Part shown: one piece after another, positions 17,774-27,073 of the stretch
Position numbering within the stretch: the stretch's first letter is position 1
Layout of the letters: every line of letters begins with the position of its first letter
Made by a program: the position numbers and the translations under genes
The notes under the pieces: generated by a model
What the model was told of the DNA's origin: nothing
Database searches by the model: none
Seen by the model: the letters and a program-made list of their open reading frames with translations, nothing else
Assembly: GCF_010747475.1 (NCBI RefSeq)
Contig: NZ_VSLZ01000001.1
Coordinates: 496,001-560,000 of the forward strand
DNA: 64,000 nucleotides
Direction: 5' to 3'
From: Halorussus sp. MSC15.2
Lineage (GTDB): Archaea > Halobacteriota > Halobacteria > Halobacteriales > Haladaptataceae

Positions 17774-18562
17774 ATGGTCGTTCTCGATACGCTCGGCGAC
17801 GCCGTTTCGCTCCTCCGCCGTCGCCCGACGCTTTTCGGTTACCTCGTGGCCCTCGGTCTCGTCGGGAACCTCTTGGGGAGCGGGCACCACTTCGGTCTCT
17901 CGGAGTTCGGTCAGAAACTGCTGGCTCGCGCCTCGATAGTCGTCGGCCCGGCCGTCACGGTCGGCGTTCTCGACCTCGTGAACCGCGCGGTCGTCCACGA
18001 CCGCGTCTCGTTCGACGTAGTCGTCAATGCAGGCGTCCGGAACTATCTGCGAGTCGTCGGGGTGTCTCTCCTACTCGCTTTCGGCGGTGGTATCGCCGTG
18101 ATACTCCTTCTCGTCGTCCTCCCCGCTCAGTTGGCGCTCGTCGTGTGCCTCGTGGCGATAGCCGCGGCGGCTCTCGTGTTCCAGTTCGCCGACCTCGCCA
18201 TCGTTCTGGAGGGTGAGACTCCGAGAGACGCCATGCGACGGAGCTACGACGTCGCCACCTCGAATTTCGGTCCCGTCCTCGGGTACACCGTTCTCGAAGT
18301 ACCTTTCGGACTGCTTCACGGCGCTACGTTCGTCGAGCGCTCCGAATTGGAGGGAATCCTCGTCACCGTCACGCCCGACTCGACACCGCTCACCTTCGGA
18401 ATCCTCGCCGTCGGAACCGTCGGCTGGGCCGTCTTACAGACCTATCGCGTCGTCTTCTACCGGGCACTCGTCGCGTCCGACGGCGACGGACAGACCGGTC
18501 GGGACTCCGCTGGCGGACACGATGTGACCGCGGCGCGGACCGACGGCGAATCCGTTCCGTAG
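17774..18562 (+). CDS. Polytopic membrane protein, haloarchaeal
   Basis: A 262-residue protein from ATG 17774 (MVVLDTLGDAVSLLRRRPTL). Five or six hydrophobic helices are visible, with the conserved-looking stretch EGETPRDAMRRSYDVATSNF between helices and a soluble tail ending DGESVP. This layout (LRRRPTL start, VLEGxxPxxAxxRS centre) is shared by a common haloarchaeal membrane family of unknown function (I recall DUF7847-type names). The longer open frame upstream is antisense to the methylthiotransferase gene. Confidence 0.75.
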   Translation: MVVLDTLGDAVSLLRRRPTLFGYLVALGLVGNLLGSGHHFGLSEFGQKLLARASIVVGPAVTVGVLDLVNRAVVHDRVSFDVVVNAGVRNYLRVVGVSLLLAFGGGIAVILLLVVLPAQLALVVCLVAIAAAALVFQFADLAIVLEGETPRDAMRRSYDVATSNFGPVLGYTVLEVPFGLLHGATFVERSELEGILVTVTPDSTPLTFGILAVGTVGWAVLQTYRVVFYRALVASDGDGQTGRDSAGGHDVTAARTDGESVP

Positions 18563-19087
18563 TCCGCCGAAACGTCCTTTTGAGTGCGTCTCGCGTTCCC
18601 CAAGGTTGGAGACCACGGGCGAGACGAACCTGTCGCAGTGATTCGCGGCGAGACCATTCTATCGGAAACGTGTCGGGGGTAGAAAACGTGCGTTTCATAT
18701 TCATTGGTTCGGACACGTTCGCGACAGATTCCGCCAGTCCCGACTGCGCGGCGACGTGCTCTGGATAGCTCCCCGTCTTCCGAGAGGTCGGACGGAGTCG
18801 GTCACCCGCGAGACCCGCCGTCGTGTCGGTCGGTTCTGCAAGCGTCGCGACCGTCGCACCGGCTTTGTTCCGTCGAACTTTCAGGCGCGTGTTCGTTTCG
18901 TCGTGTTTCACTGCGGTCTCGGTCTGGGCGCGGTATTCGACAGCCCTCCGAGATGTCGGTGGCGGTCCCGCGGTTCGTGTCTCGAAACACCGACGTTCGG
19001 GGCTGAAACCCCCGTCTCGTTATGCGGCCAAGAACAAACTACGACTGTCTCCTGTTCCTATCTGCCGGTCTCACCCGGCGAGAAATC
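18563..19087. other. 525-base interval, no supported gene
   Basis: Frames on both strands are short, basic and overlapping, unlike the acidic neighbours. A+T-richer DNA near 18690-18710 (GTTTCATATTCATTGG) could hold a promoter. I see no tRNA, terminator or repeat. A minus-strand frame through 18911-18640 has some protein-like stretches but no family I recognise, and I do not call it. Confidence 0.3.
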
Positions 19088-19849
19088 ATGAACGGGCCAA
19101 ACGTACTACTTCAGGCAGACGGAGTGTTCGGAAACCTCCCGGAGTGGCTCGGGAACGCCCTCTCGGAGATAGTGGCAGCGCTCCCGCGACTCATCGGCGC
19201 TATCGTCATCCTCATAATCGGTTGGGCGGTCGGGAAGATACTCGGCGGCGTCGTACAGCGGGTGGCCGACCGGGCCGGAATCGACCGCAGCGCACAGGAC
19301 ACGCCGATAGGACGGATGATGGGAGATTCACGCGACGCGCTGTCGAACTTCCTCGGGTCGGTCACGGCGTGGTTCGTCTACGCGCTGGCCATCCTCGCGG
19401 CGGCGAACACGCTCGCCATCCCGATTCTCTCCCGGTGGATAGCGACCGCGGTGTCGTATCTGCCGGCGTTCATCGCCGGACTGCTGGTCATCATCGGCGG
19501 GTTCATCGTCTCGGACTTCATCGGCGACGCCATCGAGCGAACGCGGGCGGCGACCCAGTCGCAGTACACCCACTACTTCGCCACCGGCGTCCGGATGTTC
19601 CTGTACTTCACCGCCGTGGTCATCGGTCTCGACACGATGGGAATCGACGTGCAGTTGCTGTACATCTTCGCGCAGGCCCTCGCGTGGGGTCTCGCCGCGG
19701 GTCTCGCGCTCGCCATCGGCGTCGGCTTCGGTTGGGGTAGCAAGGACTACATCGCCAACAACATGAACCGCTGGGCGGGCACTGCCAAGAGTAGCGCGTC
19801 GAGCATGTCCCAAGAGCAGGGCCAAGGTTCGACCTCGGACGACGACTGA
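19088..19849 (+). CDS. Mechanosensitive-channel-like (MscS TM-helix) membrane protein
   Basis: A 253-residue protein with four hydrophobic helices. ATG 19088 (MNGPNVLLQADG) is chosen. LPRLIGAIVILIIGWAVGKI and later GVGFGWGSKDYIANNM match the conserved transmembrane-helix repeat found in MscS-type proteins and CmpX-like membrane regulators, but the beta domain of a full MscS channel is missing. It ends in a disordered Ser/Gln tail. It is followed 58 bases on by a YihY-type gene; both are envelope proteins. Confidence 0.82.
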   Translation: MNGPNVLLQADGVFGNLPEWLGNALSEIVAALPRLIGAIVILIIGWAVGKILGGVVQRVADRAGIDRSAQDTPIGRMMGDSRDALSNFLGSVTAWFVYALAILAAANTLAIPILSRWIATAVSYLPAFIAGLLVIIGGFIVSDFIGDAIERTRAATQSQYTHYFATGVRMFLYFTAVVIGLDTMGIDVQLLYIFAQALAWGLAAGLALAIGVGFGWGSKDYIANNMNRWAGTAKSSASSMSQEQGQGSTSDDD

Positions 19850-19907
19850 CGACGCTTGCCGGTAGCCGGCCGCGTGAGTTTTTTGACCGCCCGTCGGAAC
19901 CCGGTGT

Positions 19908-20996
19908 ATGAGTACTCTTTCGCGGGCACGGGGGTTCGGAAAACGGGTGTACGCCGACTTCTCGGAGAAGAACGTGACGTTCATGGCGGCGGGTATCGCG
20001 TACAACGCGTTCGTCTCGCTCGCACCGATGCTGCTGTTGCTCCTGCTGGTCGTCTCCACGTTCGGCGGCGGTCTCGAAGCCCGAGTCGTCGCCGTCGCTG
20101 GGAACTGGCTCCCCGGCCCGATAGCGAACGTCGTCGAGGAGATATTTCGCGGGAACTCCTCGGCCGCCGGGGCCTCGGTCGTGGGTCTTGTCGTCCTCCT
20201 GTGGGGGACGCTCAAGATATTCCGCGGTCTCGACACGGCCTTCTCCGAGATATACGAGACGAGGGGCCGGAACTCGTTCGTCGACCAGTTGAAAGACGGT
20301 ATCGTCGTCCTCGTCGCGCTCGTCGTCGCTATCGTCTCGACGATAGGCGTCACGGTCGCGTTCTCCCGCTTCTCCGACTCGATTCCGTTCGTCGGGTTGC
20401 TGACGCCGCTGGTCCTCGTCGCCGGACTCGTCATCGCGTTCTACCCGATGTACTATCGGTTCCCAGACACGGAGGTGGGACTGGACGACGTACTACCCGG
20501 CGTGGTGTTCGCCGCCGTCGGGTGGGCCGTGCTTCAGGGCGTCTTTCAGGTCTACCTCTTGTTCAAGGACCCCGGGTCGGGGAGCTTCTTCGGGAGCGTC
20601 ATCCTCGTCGTCACGTACCTCTACTTCTCCGGACTGGTTCTGCTCCTCGGTGCCGTCATCAACGCCGTTGTCGGCGGGCACTCCTCCGGCGAACCGGGCG
20701 GCGTGGGACGGGCAGCGACGAGTTACGACACTCAGCGCGAGGAGACGCTCGACCGCGAGGAACTCGCCGACTACCTCGCGGACCTCCGGAACGAACTCGC
20801 CGGACGCTACGACGGGATGCGCCCGGCCACCCATTCTGACGACGAGGACCGACGCCCCCGTCCGGCGGGCGACGTGCAACTAACCGAGCACCAGACGGTG
20901 GACGGCGACGAGCGTCGGTGGACGGTCACGCTCCAGTGGACCGTCGCCGAGGAGTCCGAAGCCGTCGAAGCGAGCGAGCGCCCGGCAGACGACTGA
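19908..20996 (+). CDS. YihY/BrkB-family membrane protein
   Basis: A 362-residue membrane protein. About six helices lie in the first 255 residues, with family motifs MAAGIAYNAFVSLAPML, GTLKIFRGLDTAFSEIYE, FYPMYYRFPDTEVGLDDVLP and YLYFSGLVLLLGAVINAVV. The last 100 residues are acidic and soluble (LDREELADYLADLRNELAGR onwards), a haloarchaeal extension. The family was once called ribonuclease BN in error; its true role, possibly transport, is unknown. Confidence 0.92.
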   Translation: MSTLSRARGFGKRVYADFSEKNVTFMAAGIAYNAFVSLAPMLLLLLLVVSTFGGGLEARVVAVAGNWLPGPIANVVEEIFRGNSSAAGASVVGLVVLLWGTLKIFRGLDTAFSEIYETRGRNSFVDQLKDGIVVLVALVVAIVSTIGVTVAFSRFSDSIPFVGLLTPLVLVAGLVIAFYPMYYRFPDTEVGLDDVLPGVVFAAVGWAVLQGVFQVYLLFKDPGSGSFFGSVILVVTYLYFSGLVLLLGAVINAVVGGHSSGEPGGVGRAATSYDTQREETLDREELADYLADLRNELAGRYDGMRPATHSDDEDRRPRPAGDVQLTEHQTVDGDERRWTVTLQWTVAEESEAVEASERPADD

Positions 20997-21083
20997 GACG
21001 CCCGCGGACGGTCGAACGACTCGCCGAGCGACCTCGCGTAGCTGTGAACGAAAAAACATATGTGGCGGCCTGAACCCCGTGCC

Positions 21084-21173
21084 ATGCCCTCCAGACGACG
21101 GTATCCCGCCGGTGTCGCGCCGGTCGGAACCCACGACGAGAAGTCGCTCGTCGTCGCGCTCACGGAGAAGTAA
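21084..21173 (+). CDS. Possible 29-residue small protein
   Basis: ATG 21084 to TAA 21173 encodes a 29-residue peptide starting MPSRRRYPAGVAP and ending VALTEK. It lies 22 bases before the convergent deoC end and is preceded by A-rich AAAAAACATATG. There is no similarity I recognise and no clear ribosome binding site, so this may be chance. Confidence 0.2.
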   Translation: MPSRRRYPAGVAPVGTHDEKSLVVALTEK

Positions 21174-21194
21174 CGCCATCTTCGGACAGGCGAC

Positions 21195-21836
21195 TCAGTA
21201 GTTCTCTCGGAAGTCCTCGACGATTTCGACGCCCGAACTCGCGCCGATGCGCTCGGCCCCGGCGTCCAGCATCGCCTTCGCCTGTTCGTAGTTGCCGACG
21301 CCTCCGCTGGCCTTGACGGGCAGGTACTCGCTCATCAGTTCCACGTCCGGGACCGTCGCTCCCCCGTCGGCGAATCCGGTCGAGGTCTTGACGAACGCGG
21401 CGTCGGCCTCCGCGGCGGCCTCGCACGCGCGGTGCTTCTCGTCGTCCGTAAGCAGCGCCGTCTCGATGATGACCTTGACAGGGACGGGGACCGAAGCGAC
21501 GACCTCCTCGATGTCCTCGCGGACGGCCTCGTCGTCCCCGGCCTTCAGGCGGCCGACGTTGAGTACCATATCCAACTCGTCCGCGCCGTCCTCGTACGCG
21601 ACGACGGCCTCCTCGCGCTTGGCCGACGTGGCGTTCTGCCCGTGGGGGAACCCGACGACCGTCGCGAGGGTGACCTCCGGAGCGTGTTCGGCGGCCTCGG
21701 CGACGTAGCACGGCGGGATGCAGGCGTTCATGCCGTACTCGTCGGCCTCGTCGAGGACCGCCGTCACGTCGTCGAGGGTCGTCTCCGGTCCGAGGACCGT
21801 GTGGTCTATCTTCGCGGCGAGTTCTGCGTCGTTCAT
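21195..21836 (-). CDS. deoC: Deoxyribose-phosphate aldolase
   Basis: A 213-residue class I aldolase that splits 2-deoxyribose 5-phosphate to glyceraldehyde 3-phosphate and acetaldehyde in nucleoside catabolism. Start ATG 21836 ([20 protein letters not shown]). Signatures: [33 protein letters not shown], and the Schiff-base Lys in [15 protein letters not shown]. The phosphate site [10 protein letters not shown] is near the end. It is complete and normal length. It is transcribed in the same direction as the membrane gene and tmk that precede it. Confidence 0.96.
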   Translation of the reverse strand: MNDAELAAKIDHTVLGPETTLDDVTAVLDEADEYGMNACIPPCYVAEAAEHAPEVTLATVVGFPHGQNATSAKREEAVVAYEDGADELDMVLNVGRLKAGDDEAVREDIEEVVASVPVPVKVIIETALLTDDEKHRACEAAAEADAAFVKTSTGFADGGATVPDVELMSEYLPVKASGGVGNYEQAKAMLDAGAERIGASSGVEIVEDFRENY

Positions 21837-21929
21837 ATTCGGACGTGAGACGGCCCGCAACTAAAAAGCCGACTGTCCATCGGAGTCGCTCGGTGGAAGC
21901 GGCGCTCGGTATCCCGGCCGAATGGCCGA

Positions 21930-22367
21930 CTACCGAGAGAGGACGATTCGCGCGAGTACCAGCGCGGTCAGCGTCGGCGCGAGCGACAGTGCGCCGAATC
22001 CGCCGAGAATAGCCAACAGTTCCCACGCGTAGACCAGTCCCGCGCCGCCGACCAGCACCAGCGAGAGCAGGAGTCCGACCGCCGCGCGAACCCACGGAAG
22101 CGTCGCCGGCCCGGCCCACACGACCGCGAGTGCGTCCAGCGTGTCCGCGAGGACGACCGCGAGCAGGACCCACGACACCTCGACGCGGGTCGGCCGCGAG
22201 ACCTTCTCCGGGGGGTCCGGAACCGGAAAGACGAGTCGGATGCGCTCGGGCAAGCGCATCTCCGGGAGGGACATCGGCGGGAGCGAGAGGCTGAAATCCG
22301 TCTCCTCGTCGCGTTCACGGGGTCCTCGTTCGCGAGGTTGGGTCCGCCCGGCGTCCTCGTCCGCCAT
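21930..22367 (-). CDS. Haloarchaeal membrane protein, unknown function
   Basis: A 145-residue protein from ATG 22367 (MADEDAGRTQPRERG). The first 60 residues are hydrophilic and proline-rich (SLSLPPMSLPEMRLPERIRL). Three hydrophobic segments follow (SWVLLAVVLADTLDALAVVW; AAVGLLLSLVLVGGAGLVYA; APTLTALVLARIV). It sits between deoC and tmk on the same strand, 31 bases from tmk. I do not recognise a function. Confidence 0.65.
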   Translation of the reverse strand: MADEDAGRTQPRERGPRERDEETDFSLSLPPMSLPEMRLPERIRLVFPVPDPPEKVSRPTRVEVSWVLLAVVLADTLDALAVVWAGPATLPWVRAAVGLLLSLVLVGGAGLVYAWELLAILGGFGALSLAPTLTALVLARIVLSR

Positions 22368-22398
22368 GGCGCGTGCTACGCGGTCGGGATTCAAAGAC

Positions 22399-23019
22399 CT
22401 ACTCGTCGCGTTCGTCTCGACCGTCGCGCTCCTCGCTGTCGTCGAGGAGTCGCCCGACCACGTCTACCGCGGAGTCGATGACCTCCTCGGGCGACCGCGT
22501 GGCGTCGATGCGGACGAACCGCTCGGGTTCGGCGTCGATAAGTCGCTCGTAGTTCCGCTGGACCTGACTCAGGAACGCGGCCTGCTCGAACTTGTTCGTC
22601 GCGCCGCTCCGGGCAGCGCCCGTCTCGGGGTCCACCTCGAAGTAGAGGGTCGCGTCGGGCGGTCGGGTCCACGGCTGGTGGACGCCGCGGATGTACTCCA
22701 GCGGACGCTTGACGTGGTCCTCGATGCTGACTGCCTGATACGCGTACCGCGAATCGGAGTAGCGGTCGGAGACGACGACCTTCCCGTCTTCGAGGGCAGG
22801 TCGGACCGTCTCCGAGAGGTGGGCGGCGTGGTCCGCGGTGTAGAGGAACAGTTCCGCCAGCGAGTCGGCGTCGTCGTCCGAGACCGAGCGGTTCACCGCC
22901 TCGCCGTACCACGTCTCGGTCGGTTCGCGGGTGAAGACGAACTCCGGGAACTCTTCGCGCAGCACTTCCCAGACCGTCGTCTTCCCGCTCCCGTCGAGAC
23001 CCTCCAAGGTAATCAGCAT
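22399..23019 (-). CDS. tmk: Thymidylate kinase (dTMP kinase)
   Basis: Phosphorylates dTMP to dTDP for DNA synthesis. The 206-residue protein has the P-loop GLDGSGKT (residues 7-14), the DRx motif in [17 protein letters not shown], the substrate loop [14 protein letters not shown], and the [11 protein letters not shown] strand. The lid region is [19 protein letters not shown]. Complete; the tail [14 protein letters not shown] is a haloarchaeal acidic end. Confidence 0.94.
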   Translation of the reverse strand: MLITLEGLDGSGKTTVWEVLREEFPEFVFTREPTETWYGEAVNRSVSDDDADSLAELFLYTADHAAHLSETVRPALEDGKVVVSDRYSDSRYAYQAVSIEDHVKRPLEYIRGVHQPWTRPPDATLYFEVDPETGAARSGATNKFEQAAFLSQVQRNYERLIDAEPERFVRIDATRSPEEVIDSAVDVVGRLLDDSEERDGRDERDE

Positions 23020-23120
23020 ACTCGGAGGTGGTTTCGGCTCGGTATAAAGGCCTGCGGGTCGGTCGCGGAACGACCCGCCGTAGCAGGTACTTTTAATTCC
23101 CGTCGGTACGTATCCTGTAC

Positions 23121-24005
23121 ATGAACATTCTCGTCGCCGGAGGGACCGGATTCATCGGCACGCGTCTCGTGCGAGCGCTGAACGACGACGGTCACGACGT
23201 GACCGCTCTGGCGCGGGACCCGGACGAGGCGGACTTCCCCGCGGGCGTCGAGCGCGTACGCGGCGACGTCACTGCCTACGACTCCATCGAGGGTGCCTTC
23301 GAGGGGCAGGACGTCGTGGTCAACCTCGTCGCGCTCTCGCCGCTGTTCCAACCCTCGCGCGGGCAGTCCCACATGCGGGTCCACCTCGGCGGCACCGAGA
23401 ACGTCGTGACGGCGGCCCAGAACCACGACGTGCGCAAAATCGTCCAGATGAGCGCCCTCGGTGCTGACCCGAACGGTACGACGGAGTACCTCCGCGCGAA
23501 GGGGCAGGCCGAACAGGTCGTCCGCGAGTCGGGGCTGGCGTTCACCATCTTCCGGCCCTCCGTCGTCTTCGGCGAGGGCGGCGAGTTCGTCTCGTTCACC
23601 AAGAAACTGAGTACGCCCTACGTCACTCCGCTTCCCGGCGGCGGGGCCACCCGGTTCCAGCCGATTTGGGTCGGTGACCTCGTGCCGATGCTCGCCGCGG
23701 GCGTCGAGGAGGAACGCGACGGCGAAGTCTACGAAATCGGCGGTCCGCAGGTGCTCACGCTGGGGGACGTGACGAAGCTCGTCTACCGAGCGGAGGGGAA
23801 ACCGGCGAACGTCCTGCCGATTCCGATGCCGCTGGTGAAGGTCGGCCTGAGCGCGGCCGAGTTCGTCCCGTTCGTTCCCTTCGGTGCCGACCAGTTCCGG
23901 TCGCTACGACTCGACAACACCGTCTCTCGAAACGACATCGATGCGTTCGGTGTCGACGAAGGCGACCTCACCACGCTGTCGTCGTATCTCGGTCTCTCGG
24001 AGTGA
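23121..24005 (+). CDS. NDUFA9-like NAD(P)-binding oxidoreductase (atypical SDR)
   Basis: A 294-residue Rossmann protein starting [20 protein letters not shown], the classic GxxGxxG dinucleotide site. [20 protein letters not shown] and [20 protein letters not shown] place it in the atypical SDR group that includes complex I assembly factor NDUFA9 and NmrA-like proteins; the Tyr/Lys pair is [11 protein letters not shown]. Substrate unknown. CTTTTAATTCCC about 30 bases upstream is a plausible TATA box. Confidence 0.85.
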   Translation: MNILVAGGTGFIGTRLVRALNDDGHDVTALARDPDEADFPAGVERVRGDVTAYDSIEGAFEGQDVVVNLVALSPLFQPSRGQSHMRVHLGGTENVVTAAQNHDVRKIVQMSALGADPNGTTEYLRAKGQAEQVVRESGLAFTIFRPSVVFGEGGEFVSFTKKLSTPYVTPLPGGGATRFQPIWVGDLVPMLAAGVEEERDGEVYEIGGPQVLTLGDVTKLVYRAEGKPANVLPIPMPLVKVGLSAAEFVPFVPFGADQFRSLRLDNTVSRNDIDAFGVDEGDLTTLSSYLGLSE

Positions 24006-24240
24006 CCGTGGTCGGGTATCGCTCGTCGGCGGTCCGTCGCAGTCGCGTAAAACCACGGAAAATCGCCGTCTGACGGGTGTCTGACGGGGGCGCACTCCCC
24101 GCTGTTTTCGGACACGTCCCTCCGTGGACAAACTTAAAGAGACATGTTCGACATCTGGTGATGATTCAGCCATTTTGGAAACATCGGCTTACCGTCTTGC
24201 GATTTTGCGTAACGAGCCGTTTCTGCATTCTGTGGAACGG

Positions 24241-24255
24241 ACCAAAAGGATTATC
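24241..24255 (+). promoter_or_regulatory. Promoter of the cetZ gene
   Basis: ACCAAAAGGATTATC combines a purine-rich BRE with a TATA-like GATTATC about 50 bases ahead of the ATG at 24301. Transcription would start near 24280, leaving a leader of roughly 20 bases. The 24006-24240 region is A+T-richer and holds no gene. Confidence 0.4.
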
Positions 24256-24300
24256 ACCCCTTCGTGGTTGTATTTCTCCCAACGGAGTACGGTCCGGAAA

Positions 24301-25481
24301 ATGAAGCTTGCAATGATTGGTTTCGGGCAGGCCGGTGGGAAAATCGTGGACAAGTTCCTGGAGTACGACCAGCGAACTGGAAGCGAAATAGTGCGGTCGG
24401 CGGTCGCGGTCAACTCCGCGAAGGCGACCTCATGGGACTCGACAAGGTCCCCCAGGACAATCGTGTCCTCATCGGTCAATCCCGAGTAAAGGGTCACGGC
24501 GTCGGAGCGGACAACGAACTCGGCGCGGAAATCGCCGAGGAGGACATCGACGAGATTCAGGGAGCCATCGACAACATCCCGGTTCACGAAGTCGATGCGT
24601 TTCTCATCGTCGCCGGGATGGGTGGTGGCACCGGTTCCGGTGGCGCTCCCGTCCTCGCGAAGCACCTCAAACGAATTTACACCGAACCGGTGTACGGTCT
24701 CGGCATCCTGCCCGGCGGCGACGAGGGTGGGATTTACACGCTGAACGCAGCGCGGTCGTTCCAGACGTTCGTCCGCGAAGTGGACAACCTGATGGTGTTC
24801 GACAACGACGCGTGGCGACAGTCGGGCGAGTCCATCGAGAGCGGGTACGCGGAGATAAACGAGGAGATAGTCCGACGGTTCGGCATCCTCTTCGGTGCCG
24901 GTGAAGTCGGCGGTAACGACGAAGTCGCCGAGAGCGTCGTGGACTCCAGCGAGATTATCAACACGCTCGCCGGAGGCGGCGTCTCGACCATCGGCTACGC
25001 CGCCGAGGAAGTCGAGACCGAGGACTCCTCCAGCGGTCTGCTCTCGCGGTTCACCGGCGGCGAGGAAGACACCCAGACCGACACCGCGAACACCACGAAC
25101 CGAATCACCAGTCTCGTCCGAAAAGCGGCGCTCGGCCGACTCACCCTACCCTGCGAAATCGAGGGGACCGAGCGCGCCCTGCTGGTCCTGAGCGGTCCGC
25201 CTCGACACCTCAATCGGAAGGGAATAGAGCGCGGTCGGAAGTGGCTCGAGGAGCAGACCGGGTCGATGGAAGTCCGCGGTGGCGACTACCCCGTTAGCGA
25301 CTCCCAGTACGTCGCCAGCGTGGTCCTCCTGTCGGGCGTCAACAACGTCCCGCGCATCAAGGAGCTACAGGAAATCGCCATCGAGGCACAAGAGAACATC
25401 GACGAGATTCAGGAGGAGAGCGAGGAGAACTTGGAGGAACTCGTGGAGGACGACGACGATGAACTCGAACCACTGTTCTAA
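24301..25481 (+). pseudogene. cetZ: CetZ tubulin-like protein, frame broken by one base
   Basis: CetZ is the haloarchaeal tubulin/FtsZ-family GTPase that controls cell shape and motility. Frame 1 runs from ATG 24301 (MKLAMIGFGQAGGKIVDKFL) to about NSAKA; frame 2 continues DLMGLDKVPQDNRVLIG to the stop at 25481. One missing base near 24425, in AAGGCGACC where a second C restores the frame, joins them into about 393 residues. The rest is intact: nucleotide loop GMGGGTGSGGAP, LPGGDEGGIYTLNAARSFQT, and an acidic C-terminal tail. The flanking cofC and cofG support the cetZ1 lineage, from my memory of Haloferax gene order. Most likely an assembly indel, but possibly a true lesion. Confidence 0.88.
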
Positions 25482-26246
25482 ACTACTCGCGCTGTTGTTC
25501 GCCACCACGCTGGTCGTCTCGGCGGTCGGTCCCGCCGCGGCGATGTCGGCCTCGGCCAGCGGCGCGCCCGACGAGAAGAAGGTCGGCGAGGACGTGAAAT
25601 CGACGTTCACGATTACCAAGCCGTTCAGCGAGTACGACACGTGGACGTTGAACGCGACCACCGAACTGAAAGACGTGACGTGGACCGTCCAACTGTACGA
25701 CCAAGGCGGTCGAAAATCGACCAGAAGTCCTACGACGGCCAGTCGTTCGACCACGCGCTGAAGAAGAGCGACGCGTACGAGGTGAAGGTCGTCGTGAAGG
25801 GGACAGTGCCCGAGGTCGGGAACTACACCTACGACCCCGCGCAGAAACTGGTGCTGGCCGAACTGAATCAGGTCCGCGAGGGCGGGAGTAGCAAGTCCAT
25901 CAAGGCGTGGACGTTCCGACCGTACACCGAGAAGAGTCAGGAGGCGCGCGACGCCATCGACTCGGCCCGAGAGACTATCGACGCCGCGGAAGGCTCCGGC
26001 GCGGACGTTTCCGGTGCCGAAGACACGTTCGAGAACGCCGTCTCGGCCTTCGACGCCGAGAACTTCGGCAACGCGGTGGACCTCGCCAACGAGGCCGCCA
26101 ACAAGGCCGAAAGCTCCAAGCAGTCGAGCCAGCAGACTCAGATGCTGCTGTACGGCGCTGCCGGACTGCTCGCACTGGTCGTCGTGGTCGGCGGTGCGCT
26201 CTGGTACCGCTCCAACCAGCAGGACGACTACGACAAACTGCGCTGA
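25459..26246 (+). pseudogene. Exported, C-terminally anchored protein, frame broken by one base
   Basis: ATG 25459 overlaps the end of cetZ by 23 bases, implying translational coupling. MNSNHCSKLLALLFATTLVV is a signal peptide. The first frame ends KDVTWTVQLYDQGGRK; the second continues IDQKSYDGQSFDHALKKSDA to 26246. One A lost from the A-run at 25713-25716 explains the break (AAAAA restores the frame). The reconstructed protein of about 262 residues has an outside beta domain, a helical segment (SARETIDAAEGSGADVSGAE) and a C-terminal membrane helix MLLYGAAGLLALVVVVGGAL. Domain unknown; its coupling suggests a role with CetZ at the membrane (inference). Confidence 0.8.
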
Positions 26247-26363
26247 CGCGGCCGTGTTTTCCGGACCGGGATTTTGGGGGTCACGATTCGCGTCCGCAAC
26301 GTTTTCCGCACTGAACGCTATTCCGTAGCCTCTTAAGCGAGGACGAGCGAGTTCCTACTCAGG

Positions 26364-27011
26364 ATGCGAGTCGTCGTCCCGTACGCCGCGACCGACCCGA
26401 AGACGCGACTAGCCGACGTGCTGTCGGCCGACGAGCGGACCGCGTTCGCCGAGGCGATGCTGGCGGACGTGCTGGCCGCGGTTCGGGGGACCGGCCGCGA
26501 ACCCGAACTCCTCGCCACTGCACCGGTCGCGGTGGACGCGCCGGTGACGGTGGACGACCGACCGCTGACCGAGGCGGTCAACGCCGTACTGGCCGAGACC
26601 GAGGAGGCGGTCGCGGTCGTGATGGCCGACCTCGCACTGGCGACGCCCGACGCGCTCGGGCGGTTGTTCGAGCGCGACGGCGAAGTCGTCGTCGCGCCGG
26701 GCCGGGGCGGCGGGACGAACGCGCTGGTCGCGCGCCATCCGGAGTTCCGAGTGGACTATCACGGCACGTCGTTTCTCGACCACCTCGCGGTCGCGCGAGA
26801 GGTCGGCGCGGCGGTCGAGGTGGTCGATTCGCACCGACTGGCGACCGACGTGGACGAGCGCGCCGACTTGGCGGAGGTGCTGATTCACGGGGGAAGCGAG
26901 GCGCGACGCACCTCGGCCACGCGAGCGACGAGAAAGTCGTTGGAGTGGCTGAAGTCCGCCGGGTTCGAGTTGGCGAGCGACGAGAGTCGCGTGGGCGTGG
27001 TTCGGGATTAG
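26364..27011 (+). CDS. cofC: 2-phospho-L-lactate guanylyltransferase (coenzyme F420 synthesis)
   Basis: CofC activates 2-phospholactate (or phosphoenolpyruvate) with GTP to make the F420 side chain. The 215-residue protein starts MRVVVPYAATDPKTRLADVL, a nucleotidyltransferase fold with the KTRL substrate motif. VMADLALATPDALGRLF and VVAPGRGGGTNALV are family signatures, and FRVDYHGTSFLDHLAVAR follows. It normally neighbours cofG; here the two are separated by a 1.9 kb insert. The C-terminal 45 residues extend beyond the core. Confidence 0.92.
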   Translation: MRVVVPYAATDPKTRLADVLSADERTAFAEAMLADVLAAVRGTGREPELLATAPVAVDAPVTVDDRPLTEAVNAVLAETEEAVAVVMADLALATPDALGRLFERDGEVVVAPGRGGGTNALVARHPEFRVDYHGTSFLDHLAVAREVGAAVEVVDSHRLATDVDERADLAEVLIHGGSEARRTSATRATRKSLEWLKSAGFELASDESRVGVVRD

Positions 27012-27030
27012 AATCTGATTGAAGGCTACC

Positions 27031-27041
27031 GTTTTAATACC
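27031..27041 (+). promoter_or_regulatory. Promoter of the ATPase-TOPRIM pair
   Basis: GTTTTAATACC, preceded by GGCTACC, is a plausible TATA/BRE about 35-40 bases before ATG 27074. It would start transcription near 27062. The promoter lies 3' of the cofC stop, so the insert probably has its own transcript. Confidence 0.45.
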
Positions 27042-27073
27042 GTGAGGGCCAAGATAGGTGCAACTGAACAGCG

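Noticed and set aside
18640..18911. Minus-strand frame in the 525-base interval before the MscS-like gene
   Set aside because: It is rich in Arg/Thr, overlaps other frames, and runs into the 3' end of the neighbouring gene on the opposite strand. Not supported as a gene.
24400..24440. Programmed frameshifting in cetZ
   Set aside because: There is no slippery heptamer or strong downstream structure seen, and four other genes in the window have similar one-base breaks, so error is the simpler reading.
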